DNA from: Girardinichthys multiradiatus
Taxonomy: Eukaryota > Chordata > Actinopteri > Cyprinodontiformes > Goodeidae
DNA length: 64,000 bases
Assembly (NCBI RefSeq): GCF_021462225.1
Contig: NC_061800.1
Coordinates: forward strand, 10,077,002-10,141,001
Reading direction: 5' to 3'
The notes under the pieces: model-generated
Seen by the model: the letters and a program-made list of their open reading frames with translations, nothing else
Told to the model about the DNA's origin: nothing
Databases searched by the model: none
Program-made: the position numbers and the translations under genes
Shown here: positions 1 through 12,500 of the stretch, piece by piece
Numbering within the stretch: the first letter of the stretch is position 1
Layout: every line of letters starts with the position of its first letter

Positions 1-700
1 ACCTTTGATAACCTATTGTGTTCTTGTAAACCAGAAATATAGATCATTTGATGCGTATATCCTTTTTTATTTTATGTTAACTTGTATAAACCTATAAAAG
101 AATTAAAGACCTTGTTTATCTGCAGCACAGATCCTTTTACCTTTTTTGTAAAATAAATTTAGCAGTGTTTGTATAGAAATGGATTGATTCTACTGAGATT
201 TGTGTTGATTGCTTTACATTAGTAACTGTTAGGAAACTAAAGATTACCAGACCTAAACTCAGAAGAAATGTTTATTCAAGTACAATGTTAAGCAAAAACG
301 CTTGAATTTACAGGTTTAAAGGTACTAGTTAAACAACTATTTCTTAAAATTGAGCTTAATAGAAATGGACAGTTTTATATTGGGCTCACAGTATGCTGAC
401 ATAAGAGAGGTAAATAATTACATAAATGATAGCTACACTTGAGAACTGGGACTAATTACAAAACGACTCAAGGGCACAGATTTATTTTCTCTTTGTCATT
501 TTGTTTGCAATAGAGCTGACCCACATACAGAGAACATTCTGGAGAACAGAGTAAGTAAAATATGTTTATTGAGACAATGTTAATCAGGAATGTAATGGAT
601 GATTCTCCAACTGTATGGGAAGAGGGGAAGAGAACTGGTGAAAACAGGGAACTGAATGATATCGAACTAGAACAAGGAATTAATGTAGTCAAGAGATTAG
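1..700. other. AT-rich sequence without a recognised gene
   Basis: No convincing coding exon, RNA gene or transposon terminus was seen. The only open frame (468-692, minus) is short and its composition is not protein-like. Confidence 0.5.
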
Positions 701-712
701 CTTGCTAAATAG

Positions 713-1310
713 GTGTGGTCAGTAGTGATGTTACCTCTAACACCGAGGCTTCAGAGCACGCTTCAAACTCGACAGCGTAGTTATGGTGAAGCAGTGGGCC
801 GGAGCTTGCTTCATGTGACGTGTGAACCATTTCACTGCTTCATTCAGAGCGAGTCAGCTGACTGCTTTGAGTTGACTGGCGGAGTTTCAAACATCTGGCG
901 CAATTCATTGTATTTAAGATGGCTCAAGCCCCGGTTCACATCCCCGTTCTACACGTATTATACATCACGAACAGCTCTCATTTTTGGTGGATTATTCTGT
1001 CATGGAGCAACCATCTAGGAAGTGTTCCCAAGTGTGGGAATATTACTGTTACTTGTCTTTATGATTTTCTTAATTTTTTTAGGATCCAGGAAGCAAGAGC
1101 TTGATGAAGCTCTTGTGGACTTCATAGTGAAGGACTCCCAGCCTTTCTCTGTATCCAAACCTAGACCACCCAGCCAAACAGTTCCTTGTCTCACCAGCCT
1201 CCTCTGTTCCCTGTGAAAGAGTATTTTCCAAAGCTGGAGAAATTGTCACAGAAAAAAAGAAAGCTTTTGAGCCCTTCTACTGTGCAAAAATTGCTTTTCT
1301 TGAATAAAAA
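713..1310 (+). mobile_element. hAT (ZBED-like) transposase remnant
   Basis: A stretch at about 1083-1310 reads, in shifting frames, as the C-terminal part of a ZBED-type hAT transposase. It has a helix around DEALVDFIVKDSQPFSV, then a segment at about 1200-1290 with the hallmark order V-P-C-E-R-V-F-S-x-A-G of the hAT dimerisation domain, followed by E-K-K-K. The frame is broken between these blocks and the whole catalytic centre is missing. The upstream part (713-1018) is open but not recognised; a run resembling a splice acceptor precedes the coding block at about 1080. This is a deleted, non-autonomous copy. The hAT assignment is firm for the 3' block only; the 5' boundary is a guess. Confidence 0.6.
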
Positions 1311-1400
1311 CACCTGAAGTAACACAAGCACCCTCTTTATTACACCAAGCAAAATGTGTCCAAATACACTCAGTACACCAAGCACACTCCCAAAGAAAAT

Positions 1401-1477
1401 ATCAGAATCAGCTTTATTGCCAGGTTCGTACATACAACAAACAATGAATTTGACTCTGGTACACTTTGCTCTCTGGG
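1401..1477 (-). repeat. LINE 3'-end fragment (Rex1/L2-like)
   Basis: The start (ATCAGAATCAGCTTTATTGC) resembles the 3' untranslated end of fish L2/Rex1-like LINEs in minus orientation. A related 3' end lies at 63295-63370, joined there to recognisable LINE coding sequence. Only the tail is present here. Confidence 0.45.
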
Positions 1478-1520
1478 TTTCTTTTTTTTTTGTTCCTTTT
1501 TTGTTTTTGCGTTATAAGAT

Positions 1521-2886
1521 AAACTTCTCAAAAAAATAAAGGGAACACTTAAACAACACAATATAACTTGAAGTAAATCAAACATCTGTGAAATCAAACT
1601 GTCCACTTAGGAAGCAACACTGATTGACAATCAATTTCACATGCTGTTCTGCAAATGGAATAGACAACAGGGGGAAATCTTTGGCGATTAGCAAGACACA
1701 CTCAATAAAGGAGTGGTTCTGCAGGTGGAGACCACAGACCACTTCTCAGTACCTATGCTTTCTGGCTGATGATTTGGTCACTTTTGAATGTTGGTGGTGC
1801 TTTCACACTTGTGGTAGCATGAGACGGACTCTACAACCCACACAAGTGGCTCAGGTGGTGCAGCTCATCCAGGATGGCACATCAATGCGAGCTGTGGCAA
1901 GGTTTGCTGTGCCTGTCAGCGTAGTGTCCAGAGCCTGAAGGCGCTACCAGGAGACAGGCCAGTACACCAGGAGACGTGGAGGAGGCCGTAGGAGGGCAAC
2001 AACCTAGCAGCAGGACCGCTACCTCTGCCTTTGTGCAAGGAGGAACAGGAGGAGCACTGCCAGAGCCCTGCGAAATGACCTCCAGCAGGCCACAAATGTG
2101 CATGTGTTTGCACAAACGGTTAGAAACCGACTCCATGAGGATGGCATGAGGGCCCAACGTCCACAAAGGGGGGTTGTGCTCACAGCCCAACACCGTGCAG
2201 GATGCTTGGCATTTGCCAGAGAACACCAGGATTGGCAAATTCGCCACTGGCGCCCTGTGCTCTTCACAGATGAAAGCAGGTTCACACTGAGCACATGTGA
2301 CAGACGTGACAGAGTCTGGACACACCGTGGAGAGCGATCTGCTGCCTGCAACATCCTTCAGCATGACTGGTTTGGCAGTGGGTCAGTAATGGTGTGGGGT
2401 GGCATTTCTTTGGAGGGCTGCATGGCCCTCCATGTGCTCGCCAGAGATATCCTGACTGCCATTAGGTACCGAGATGAGATCCTCAGACCCCTTGTGAGAC
2501 CATATGCTGGTGCGGTTGGCCCTGGGTTCCTCCTAATGCAGGACAATGCTAGACCTCATGTGGCTGGAGTGTGTCAGCAGTTCCTGCAAGATGAAGACAT
2601 TGAAGCTATGGACTGGCCCGCCCGTTCCCCAGACCTGAATCTGATTGGGCACATCTGGGACATCATGTCTCGCTCCATCCACCAACGTCACGTTGCACCA
2701 CAGACTGTCCAGGAGTTGGCGGATGCTTTAGTCCAGGTCTGGGAGGAGATCCCTCAGGAGACCATCCGCCATCTCATCAGGAGCATGCCCAGGTGTTGTA
2801 GGGAGGTTATACAGACACATGGAGGCCACACACAATACTGAGCCTCATTTTGACTTGTTTTAAGGACATTACATCAAAGTTGGATC
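1521..2886 (+). mobile_element. Tc1-like DNA transposon, right end missing
   Basis: The left terminus has the form CTCAAAAAAATAAAGGGAAC, typical of one fish Tc1 family, followed by an untranslated leader and a transposase pseudogene at 1819-2841. Similarity to the family seems to stop about 45 bp after the stop codon (near 2886), so the right inverted repeat is lost and the copy cannot move by itself. Confidence 0.8.
1819..2841 (+). pseudogene. Tc1-like transposase pseudogene
   Basis: The reading frame from ATG 1819 to TGA 2841 encodes an IS630/Tc1/mariner-type transposase: an N-terminal helix-turn-helix (near [17 protein letters not shown]), then the DDE core with LFTDESRF (first Asp), LMQDNARPH (second Asp) and SPDLNLIGH, where the third acidic residue expected in NPIEH is Gly. 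Two in-frame stops break it: TGA at 1936-1938, where the family has Trp, and TAG at about 2005-2007, where Gln is expected. Length (about 340 codons) is normal for the family. The missing catalytic Glu and both stops make it a dead copy. Confidence 0.85.
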
Positions 2887-4840
2887 TTTAATGGGTTACT
2901 TTAATGGGTTACTAAAAACACATATGTACAACAAGCATTTATACATACATAAGTGCTATTATCTACAAAAGAGGTGCGTCACATTTGCAGGGCTTCATTT
3001 GGTGCAACAATCACTACTGTCAGTAGATGTCACCCAAGGGAATTGAATAAACCTTCAGGTAGTGAACCAATTTATGACACAATGGTTCAAAATGATTCTA
3101 TGCTTCAAAAAGCCTCATTTTGACATCAGTAGTTGGTTGCCAGGGGTAGAGGGATTCAGGATCCAGGTTTGTCGAGGTTGAGTTTGTAGAAGGTTCTTTA
3201 GGGGCTGTTCTGTGTGAGCTCGGAGCAAACAGGAATGAGTTCGGTGTGCAGATGCTTACGTCGGAGGGTGGACAGGGTACGCTTACGGCTTGGTCCAGGA
3301 GACAAAGGTAGCAGGAAACTGCCAGCTATATGCGAATCCAAACAAAGACAGGACATAGAAAATGAAATCCTCCGAACGTAGATCAGTCTTGATCATCCAG
3401 AAAGACTTCCGGACACGTAGTCAGTACTCAGTGACAGAAATCCAGGGTTTAGGTTTACTAGGTTTTCTGCGAAGGAGCATAAACAAAGTTACACGAGGTC
3501 GAAGAACAAAGCCTAGACTTTGTGTTTGACTTGAGCTTCTTACCACTGAGGGCAAAACACTGGCGTCAAAGTGCTGGCAGCCTCCTGCTTAAGTACTCCT
3601 CAAAGTAATCAGTAGAATAAGTCGCACCTGTCACCCAGCACACCTACACCTAAGAACTCCAATACCGTCTGAAAACACTGAGCACATGTAGCAAGCACAA
3701 AAACACAAACACAACCCAGATCCTGACACTGTTCTTATCTTAGAAATAAAGTAATAAAACTAGATTTTTTTTTTTTTTTTGCAATCATAATCAGGAATTT
3801 ATGGAAGGTTTAATGCACCAAGTTGTCACTTGCTAACCACTCCCAAACCTCATAAGTGGACACAAGGGAGTTTTAATAGATTTTTGTTTTTAGATTTTGA
3901 TAACAATACCTGATACCCTTTTCATGCAGATGATGGCAGCATTTGCTTTGGGTGGAAAAATGAAAGGGGATACTCTTCTGAAAGTATGAAAATGATCAAA
4001 TGTAAGGATCTAAAATGTTAATTGCAAAGGTAATGCAGTTGCAACAAGGAACACAAAAATTAATAAGCAAACAAATAAAAAAATAGATAATGAACAACGG
4101 TAAAATGATATGTTGTGCTGACAAACAGACCATATTGGATAATAATAAAACCTTGACAAAAACACTTGTTTTAAAATGTCGCTCTTGTTAAAAAAGCAAT
4201 GACAAAGGCCGTGCCAAAATAGATTGGAGTGGCTGTTGGGAGTACATCAGAATCAAAGTATATGGCTTTGAATGACACATTAAAACAAAATCAAATAAAT
4301 GTTTCATTGTCACCAGCATAAGCCAGTGACCTTCAGCCAGCGACCCTCAGCCATCCCTGGATTTACTAGTCAGGTGCAATTGTGTTGCTGTCATTTATTT
4401 TGGGTCAACTACTTTTCTGGCAAACTCTGGTTTGCCCACTGCTAGTAGGGAATCTGCTATTAAACCAAAGAAGAAAAACCAGCAATAGCAGCTACTTGTT
4501 TAGCTTGGAGACATCCATCTATCGCTCGTCTAAACTCGCGTATTCTTGCAGTATCGCAGGCGTGCTGGGGCCTTGCTGATGCTGATTTGCTGTAGCATGA
4601 CTGAATTAATCCATCCTTAAGGTGAGTTTAGGTATTTTTGAGAATAAAGATAGATCTATGAGTACCCCATTTTCAGAAGGAGCTGATTATAAACATGTGA
4701 ACTGTTTACATTGCAGTAGACAGTATTTAGTAGTGTGCTGTTTTTAAAGCTATAACCATATTAGACTTGCCAACATCAGTGTAGTTTATGATTGAATTGC
4801 TGCTGTGTATTAGCCCATTCACATAGAACTCTAACCTGTC
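2887..4840. other. Intergenic and unclassified repeat sequence
   Basis: No gene recognised. About 3120-3729 looks like one unit ending in CCAGATCCTGACAC; read on the minus strand it would begin TGTCAGGATCTGG, the kind of start seen in fish LTR elements, but no second copy, coding region or target duplication was found. The rest is AT-rich with a T-run at 3765-3780. Confidence 0.3.
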
Positions 4841-4845
4841 TTTTT

Positions 4846-5796
4846 CAATTCAATTCAATTCAAAGATACTTTATTGATCCCCGAGGGGAAATTAGAATTC
4901 CAGTACAACCCATCCAAACATACATCATGACACAAGACAAGGGGGGACGGGTCACCGAGGCTTTGCTGCCCACTCACAGGCGCTGCCCTTGCTAGATGAG
5001 AAAAGAGGCCACATTAGGAAAGTAGAGGGAAAGAAATCATATTTCACACTTTATCCTTAGCAGGATACAGTTTGAGATTGCAAAAAACCTCAGCAAAAAG
5101 AAGCAACAGTTGACAAAACAACATCATGCCGGGAACGGTGAAGGTGGTGTGAGGGGGTGCATATGTTTATCTTGAGCATGTGTGTGTGTGCTTGTGAGTG
5201 TGTGCAAGTAAGTCCATGAAGCACTGTCACAGAGGCCATTGTCCTTGATGGTTCGTTGGAATGTTCATCAACCGGCCACAAAGTTCTGAGCAGGTCCACA
5301 GATGTTCTCAGGGAAGGGAGGGTGGAGAGGGAGCAGAGCGTCATGTTTACATAACTTCCAGGAGAAGTTGAAGATAGCCAGCCATCAAGGCCGTGCAGGG
5401 GAGCCAGATTCAGAAAAACACTAATTATTTGGGTTAGGCTGACTCTTAATTTTCCGTCAGCCTTGAGAATCTCGCTGGTGCTTCTCAAAGGCGAATCCAA
5501 ACAGCCAAATTCCTGGTCTTTCGCCAGATTTGAGCGAACAACTTTCTCCAAGATTTATCCCATTTCACCCCTGAGTCCAGGAACCGCAACCTGCCTGCGA
5601 TCCTAAGGATCACATCCAGTCTGCGATTCAGCTCACGTAACATCTCAGTCTGAGATGAATAAAGAGAATCTGTTTTCAGGCTTCTGTCACATGATTGCAG
5701 CTGTTGCTGGTTTCTAATCAGATCTCGTCGGATCCTGTCGGACAACAACAGCAAATTCCCTGTCCTCCTCTGTGTCGTGACTTCCAAATCAGTCAA
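4846..5796 (-). mobile_element. Retroposon with coiled-coil ORF, 5'-truncated copy
   Basis: This minus-strand repeat ends with a (CAATT)n tail (4846-4862, plus strand) next to an AATAAAGTATCTTTG-type 3' end, a LINE-like tail. It shares nearly its whole length with the plus-strand copy at 14464-15675 plus 22715-22790. The 5' half, including the membrane segment seen in the other copy, is missing. An open frame at 5485-5796 carries the coiled-coil part. The tail suggests mobilisation by a LINE; the family itself is not identified. Confidence 0.6.
5485..5796 (-). CDS. C-terminal coiled-coil part of a retroposon-borne protein
   Basis: The 103-residue frame is Arg/Leu/Gln-rich, with segments around RIRRDLIRNQQQL and TEMLRELNRRLDVIL that look helical and amphipathic. 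It ends ...RNLAVWIRL. The TEMLRELNRRLDVIL segment also occurs in the second copy (14600-15031), where it follows a membrane segment, so this frame is probably the C-terminal half of the same protein. The apparent ATG is unlikely to be the true start because the copy is truncated at its 5' end. A second open frame (5090-5551) overlaps the 3' part; it is also open in the other copy, but I treat it as secondary. Function unknown. Confidence 0.4.
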   Translation of the reverse strand: MTDLEVTTQRRTGNLLLLSDRIRRDLIRNQQQLQSCDRSLKTDSLYSSQTEMLRELNRRLDVILRIAGRLRFLDSGVKWDKSWRKLFAQIWRKTRNLAVWIRL

Positions 5797-6063
5797 AACT
5801 TATAGAAAATGTAATAATAGTCAGTAGGATACAGTTTCAGTGTCTGCCGTATTAGTTGTTCTGGGTTTTATTTAATGTTTTGGTTTTAGACAAGACAGCT
5901 TACAAATGAAAGTCACATCGTATGTCTCCATTTTCTATGTTTGCATTGCTAACATTCAGATATGTTACTGTGCTTGTATTTTGCAGAGAAAAGGTTGAAC
6001 ATTTTACCAGTGTTCCTGTCTACCAGGCTACTACATGTCCTTTACTTTAAAACTTCAACTATA

Positions 6064-7631
6064 CAGGTCCTTCTCAAAACATTAGCATATTGTGATAAAG
6101 TTCATTATTTTCTATAATGTAATGATGAAAATTTAATATTCATATATTTTAGATTCATTGCACACTAACTGAAATATTTCAGGTCTTTTATTGTCTTAAT
6201 ACAGATGATTGTGGCATACAGCTCATAAAAACCCAAAATTCCTATCTCACAAAATTAGCATATTTCATCCGACCAATAAAAGAAAAGTGTTTTTAATACA
6301 AAAAACGTCAACCTTCAAATAATCATGTACAGTTATGCACTCAATACTTGGTCGGGAATCCTTTGGCAGAAATGACTGCTTCAATGCGGCATGGCATGGA
6401 GGCAATCAGCCTGTGGCATTGCTGAGGTCTTATGGAGGCCCAGGATGCTTCGATAGCGGCCTTTAGCTCATCCAGAGTGTTGGGTCTTGAGTCTCTCAAC
6501 GTTCTCTTCACAATATCCCACAGATTCTCTATGGGGTTCAGGTCAGGAGAGTTGGCAGGCCAATTGACCACAGTGATACCATGGTCAGTAAACCATTTAC
6601 CAGTGGTTTTGGCACTGTGAGCAGGTGCCAGGTCGTGCTGAAAAATGAAATCTTCATCTCCATAAAGCTTTTCAGCAGATGGAAGCATGAAGTGCTCCAA
6701 AATCTCCTCATAGCTAGCTGCATTGACCCTGCCCTTGATAAAACACAGTGGACCAACACCAGCAGCTGACACGGCACCCCAGACCATCACTGACTGTGGG
6801 TACTTGACACTGGACTTCTGGCATTTTGGCATTTCCTTCTCCCCAGTCTTCCTCCAGACTCTGGCACCTTGATTTCCGAATGACATGCAGAATTTGCTTT
6901 CATCCGAAAAATGTACTTTGGACCACTGAGCAACAGTCCAGTGCTGCTTCTCTGTAGCCCAGGTCTGGGGAATGCGGCACCTGTAGCCCATTTCCTGCAC
7001 ACGCCTGTGCACGGTGGCTCTGGATGTTTCTACTCCAGACTCAGTCCACTGCTTCCGCAGGTCCCCCAAGGTCTGGAATCGGCCCTTGTCCACAATCTTC
7101 CTCAGGGTCCGGTCACCTCTTCTCGTTGTGCAGCGTTTTCTGCCACACTTTTTCCTTCCCACAGACTTCCCACTGAGGTGCCTTGATACAGCACTCTGGG
7201 AACAGCCTATTCGTTCAGAAATTTCTTTCTGTGTCTTACCCTCTTGCTTGAGGGTGTCAATAGTGGCCTTCTGGACAGCAGTCAGGTCGGCAGTCTTACC
7301 CATGATTGGGGTTTTGAGTGATGAACCAGGCTGGGAGTTTTAAAGGCCCCAGGAATCTTTTGCAGGTGTTTAGAGTTAACTCGTTGATTCAGATGATTAG
7401 GTTCATAGCTCGTTTAGAGACCCTTTTAATGATATGCTAATTTTGTGAGATAGGAATTTGGGGTTTTCTTGAGCTGTATGCCAAAATCATCCGTATTAAG
7501 ACAATAAAAGACCTGAAATATTTCAGTTAGTGTGCAATGAATCTAAAATATATGAATGTTACATTTTCATCATGACATTATGGAAAATAATGAACTTTAT
7601 CACAATATGCAAATTTTTTGAGAAGGACCTG
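6064..7631 (-). mobile_element. Tc1-like transposon, near-complete copy 1
   Basis: The element starts CAGGTCCTTCTCAAAA and ends TTGAGAAGGACCTG, flanked by TA at 6062-6063 and 7632-7633, the normal Tc1 target duplication. The terminal inverted repeats are about 200 bp. The same family occurs at 36891-38348 and 57933-60605. Only the internal 42-bp deletion in the transposase gene distinguishes it clearly from a full-length copy. Confidence 0.92.
6341..7303 (-). CDS. Tc1-like transposase with internal deletion
   Basis: A 320-residue open frame encodes a DD34E transposase: an N-terminal HTH (KEISERIGCSQSAVSRHLSG), a second DNA-binding region, then HFSDESKF (first Asp), FQHDLAPAHS (second Asp) and SPDLNPIENLW (Glu). 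Compared with the 334-residue copy at 58258-59262 it lacks 14 residues exactly in frame between RIPQ and TWATEKQ, just before the catalytic core. The deletion keeps the frame but removes part of the linker, so activity is doubtful. All three catalytic residues are present. Start chosen at the ATG giving MGKTADLTAV, shared with copy 2 and differing from copy 3 at one residue. Confidence 0.85.
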   Translation of the reverse strand: MGKTADLTAVQKATIDTLKQEGKTQKEISERIGCSQSAVSRHLSGKSVGRKKCGRKRCTTRRGDRTLRKIVDKGRFQTLGDLRKQWTESGVETSRATVHRRVQEMGYRCRIPQTWATEKQHWTVAQWSKVHFSDESKFCMSFGNQGARVWRKTGEKEMPKCQKSSVKYPQSVMVWGAVSAAGVGPLCFIKGRVNAASYEEILEHFMLPSAEKLYGDEDFIFQHDLAPAHSAKTTGKWFTDHGITVVNWPANSPDLNPIENLWDIVKRTLRDSRPNTLDELKAAIEASWASIRPQQCHRLIASMPCRIEAVISAKGFPTKY

Positions 7632-7910
7632 TAATACATTCCTCTGATCCAGAAAACTAAAAGAGCAGAGATCCTAATAAAATCAAACCTTTTTTAATAA
7701 AGTTTTGGATTTGTTTTGTTGTTGGCACAGTTTGGAGATCTAATAAAAATCATTGCTAGCTGTAAAAAAATCCTACACTAAAAACCCTTGTGGATTGTTA
7801 TTTCAAACTGGCATCAAAACAGCACACCTAAGGTGGAGTATATATATACTATTGATGCAGATACCACGTGTTCAAAGGATCGTATTAGAAGCAATTTGTT
7901 GTCATCTAGA

Positions 7911-8096
7911 GCTGCATTATTCAACCCAAGGCACTGCCCTGTATGTTTTAGATGTGTTCCTGCTTCAGCACACCTGATTTCAGTTGATGGCAGATTATCA
8001 GGTTTTTCCAGCCATCTGAATCAGGTGTGTTAAAGCAAGGAAACATCTAAAACTTGCAGGGCAGTGTGCCTTGAGGACTAGGGCTAAATAACACTG
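7911..8096. mobile_element. Palindromic MITE (hAT-type ends)
   Basis: The two halves are inverted copies: GCCCTGTATGTTTTAGATGT on the left pairs with ACATCTAAAACTTGCAGGGC on the right, and CACACCTGATT pairs with AATCAGGTGTG. The right end reads GCTAAATAACACTG and the left ATTATTCAACCC. There is no coding capacity. The arrangement resembles short hAT-derived MITEs of fish. No clear 8-bp target duplication was found. Confidence 0.6.
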
Positions 8097-9375
8097 AAGT
8101 GTTCAGTGTTATGCCCAACTATTGACTATAGTTTGTGCAACAGTCTGTAATTGATTGAGAATCTGCATGTGTCTGCTACTTTTCAGTCCCCTTTTTTTCC
8201 TGATCTGTTAGAAACATTGTTCCATTCAACACCCTATAGTTTTAAACGGACTTTAGGATCAATCACATGTTTTCTTCACTGCTTCAGCTTTTTAAGAGCC
8301 ACTGGTTCAATCCAAAAACAGTCAGTCACTAATTCTGGCAGCTTCCATTGTAGGAGCTTGAGTTGCAGCAGATTCCCTGTTGTTTTTTTCTGCAGCAGCA
8401 CATTTACAGCAAAGATATGAATCCTCACACGGTGCTTAGCAAGTTATATGCACTATTGTTCAAATATTTAACTGCAATGGGTAAGAATGGTGTAAAGATT
8501 AAACTTTTTCTCTTCTAAAAGTGTAGGTGGATTTCTGTACTCAGTCACAAACACTGTTATCCTGTTTAAAACAAATCAAACTCATTATATGACCTCCTAC
8601 AGTAAGCTCAGAATAGATAAACCATCTGCCTGCTATTTGGGTGCACAATTTGCAGAGTAAAAATAGCCCCTGGGACATTTTAATACCTTCGGTTCAAGTC
8701 GCAGAGCAGTTGTGTTTCATCTCTGATGAAACTGATAATATTGCTAAACATGTAAACATGTTCCAGAGTTCTAGAGGTAAACATCATTGTTGATATAAAG
8801 ACACTGGCAGCAGTTATATTTCAGCTCTGCTCATAGTTTTGCTGTTTTATATTTTGTTATGTCACTTAGTGAAAGTCCACACAGTCACTTCAATTAAACC
8901 AAGAAATAAAACTTTTAATCAAATGCTGTAAATTTTTATGGTGGTGCCTTTATTCAGTTGTTCTTTACAAATAGAAAGCAATAGACAGCTATTATATAGC
9001 CCAACTAGCCCAGTAATAAAGACAGATTCAACATCAACCACATACATTTCAATTCTATTTATGTAACATTTTTTGAAGAGATTATAGGCACTTATTTCTA
9101 TGTGAGAATAAATGTCTTTAGGACAACAAGGCATGTGTGAAAAAACAAAAATAATAATTCAACAAAATGTTTTTGGATGTTCAACTCTGCAATTATGTGC
9201 ATTTCTCTCAATATCTTGGACCAATAAATGAATAAAAAAACAGAGTAATGATGAAAGGCACAACTCAAAAAACAAAACCTATTTTTATTAAATTATTCCT
9301 GACTGGCCAATGTTACAATTGTTCTGTACACATTGCTTCTTTAATTATTCAGTAACTATTGTACCTAATAGCAGA
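8097..9375. other. Intergenic region downstream of the IFI44-like gene
   Basis: No coding exons or repeats recognised; AT-rich. Confidence 0.4.
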
Positions 9376-9379
9376 GGCT

Positions 9380-9385
9380 TTTATT
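9380..9385 (-). promoter_or_regulatory. Candidate polyadenylation signal AATAAA
   Basis: AATAAA on the minus strand lies about 125 bp beyond the IFI44-like stop codon, a reasonable 3' UTR end. Confidence 0.4.
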
Positions 9386-9508
9386 GAAAGTAATCAGACA
9401 GGAAACAGAAAGAGAGAGGAGCAAGGAAGACATGCAGTAAAAGGTCAGGAAATGGAATCCTGGGCAGGGCTAATATTAACAACCATTAATACTGCTTTGA
9501 TGTCCACA

Positions 9509-12500
9509 CTACTCTGTAGTTTTCAGTTTGTCAGCATAGTCGTCTCCAAAGTCAATCATCAGTCTCACCGCACTCAGGATCAGAGTGTTAACATCTGGTT
9601 TCAGCTGAATTTCATCACTGTAGTTCTTCACTGGGAGAATGCAGTTCATTGGAATCCCCAGGCTGGAGCTGAAGTCACCCATCTATATTTGAAAGAAAGT
9701 GTTTTAATATTTCTTCATTTCTCCTGTTTTCAATAAACATTTCTACAACTCACCTTTTTCTTTAAATGTTTGCTCTTGTAGACGTTTCCCAGGTTTGCTT
9801 GTGTTTCACCACAGGCTTCATCAATGTGACTGAGAATCGCCAGCTGAGGAATACCTGTGGATTTTCATTGTAGTTGTTTGTATTTTATTAGCAGTGACTA
9901 TATTTTAACAAGTTAATTAAAGAAATGCTTTTTAGATAAACATAGGAGCCAATTTAAGAACTGGAAACATTTATGAGATCATGACAAAAAAACTTGTAGA
10001 ATATTTTTTCAGTGCTTTTGTGTATGCACATTTATTGTATGTTTGCTTCTTACCCAGATCACTGGCTGCTTCTCTGATTTCCTTCATCTTGTGTAAAACA
10101 GAGGAATTCATTTGTGGTGCATTAGCAGAATAAATGCAAACTAGAACATGGACTCTGTCATTGTTGGATGGGGAAGAGTTGTAGCCAGGATCACCAGCAG
10201 AAAGTGAAGATACAGAATTGAACTGTGGAAAAAAACAATAATTTATATTCAGCAAAACTGGTATGAAAATAAATATTTTATGTCAAGCAAGCTAATTATG
10301 ATAGCTTTAGCATCTAAGCCAATAAGGACAGATTTCAGATGACTGTTGAAGATGATAAAAAAATTTAAAACTGTACTACTTGTACCTTATAACCATCCTT
10401 CACATGTCCCATCATGGCCAGTTTGATGTCATCTGCTCTGACTCCTCTTCCATCTCCATCCTCCAGACCCATGATGTCATTGAACACAAAGGGGTAAAAG
10501 TTTCCTGTGCCTTCTTTCTTGATTTTATAGGTTTGATACTGAGAGAAAAATAAGAGCTTCAAAGATTATTTATGCAAACCGCATAAATATACCAGCTAAA
10601 ATATAATTAAAACTGCTAGTAGAGCTGCAAACCTCCTTCAAAATACATTACTATAACTTTGAACCTAAATTTGTTTCCCTGAATACAATTCTGAACAAGG
10701 TGCTGCTCTAATCTTGGTGTATTAGTTACAAACAAGTTTGTTACCACTGAGTGTCAGAAAAGGTTGTGCATTTCCTGCCATGTTACTGGGAGTATTATGA
10801 GACTGTAAAGAACTGATTAAGACGGAAGAAACATGATTTAAGTCCAAATCTTTTAGAACAAATGTATGTTTTAACACCTAAAGCAAACGCTGCCCTCAGT
10901 CAAACTTGTTAGCAAAAATAGAATGTACAACAAATGATTATTAAATGAAAGTCACTTTACTGAATCTCTTTAACTTCAACCCTTAGTTCTTAGTCATTTT
11001 ACTCCTTTCAGTTCAAATTAAACATAAGGATAACTGTGTTGCCGTGAAAGTGAATAAGTAATCTAAATCAACATAAATAATAAACCTGCTTTTGTTATAT
11101 CAAACACTGGAGTTCTTTTCAATAAGTCACCAATAAACAGACATTTAAACCTGAAAAATCAGCAACAAAAGTCTTAACAAATATAATATTCAGGCTCACT
11201 TTAGTTTTACTTTATTTTCATCATTTAACGGAGCTTTAATGAGACACCTGAGATTGTTTGTCCTTGATAAGCTTTGATAGATCTGGAGTGGAAACAGCTA
11301 TTACTTTTCTCTCTCTCTCTCTCCTGGTAGCGGGGCGTCATGCAGGTGAACAGCAATGACACAACTGCTCGAGTTTTTCCCACCTGTAGTTGCTTTATTG
11401 TGCCTTTTTTGCGCTTTGGGTTGATAAAAGCTTGGTGTATTTTGCACCTGTGTCCTAGTAAAACATCACATATCCAAGAATCATCCCTACTAACTGATGA
11501 TATGTTCCTGTCATATTGGACATGAAATATTAAATGTTTCCACGTACCCCCTGCAATGTGCTCATGTACCACTAGGGGTACAAGTACCTAAGGTGTGGAA
11601 TCACTGTGCTAGAGCATCTAGAACATGAGGGACTGTGGGCCCTGAGGTCTTGATGGTTGAGAACCACTTCTCTAAAAGACGCATAATATAGAAAATAGAG
11701 GGTTAATGTGTAATTACTGCAATGTTGTATGTTTATAATATGACATATTAGGTAACACTCCTCCCAACCACATAGAGATTGAACTGATACACCAAGCAGA
11801 CAAGACTAAAAGGTCATGACCCCTAAAATATGAATGAGCCTTTAAAGCCAAACAAGAAGATATACTGACCTTCCTGGTGAAACTGTGATCAGAGGTTGTG
11901 GAACTGGCCAAAGCCTCATTGGTCATTCTCGCTTGTAAGATGTTGTTAACAGAGTTGATGAAGCTGGACTTCCCCACTCCGACTGGTCCATAGAGTAAAA
12001 CTCTGATGTGCTGTATCTCATCATTTTGAGGCCGAAACACCTTCAAGTACTGAAGAGCTTGGTTACTGTCTCTGTTAAAATGGAAAAATTTAAATTCCTG
12101 AAAATAATTTTTTGCCAAGATAAACGGAGGTAGATGTGCTTCAGTGGTCATCTGACACATGTCAAAGTTTACTTGGCAAGACCCTCAACTCCATCTTGCC
12201 TGCTGATACTGAGATCAATGCATGCATGTGAGGACCTTTCAGAAGGCAAATTGGTGAATGCACTGTGAGTGTCTTTCATTGCAAGAAAAAAAAACTCCAT
12301 ATCATTAATAGAAAGAAAGAAACCACACAGACAGACATCTAAACATCAAACTTCAAGCAGATGAAACTATCACATAATTTACAGACACTTGCTGCAATGT
12401 TTGTACAAGCTTGACGTATTCCTTGTCCCACCATATGTTACAACAGTGAAAGCTCTTACTATTTAATTCTTTGACTCATTCAAATGGTACATGTATTTAT

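Noticed and set aside
3120..3729. Complete LTR
   Set aside because: Only the TGTCAGGATC-type end is suggestive; no matching start, target duplication or second copy.
6432..7343. Plus-strand frames opposite the transposase
   Set aside because: They are reverse-strand shadows of the transposase; equivalents appear opposite all three copies.
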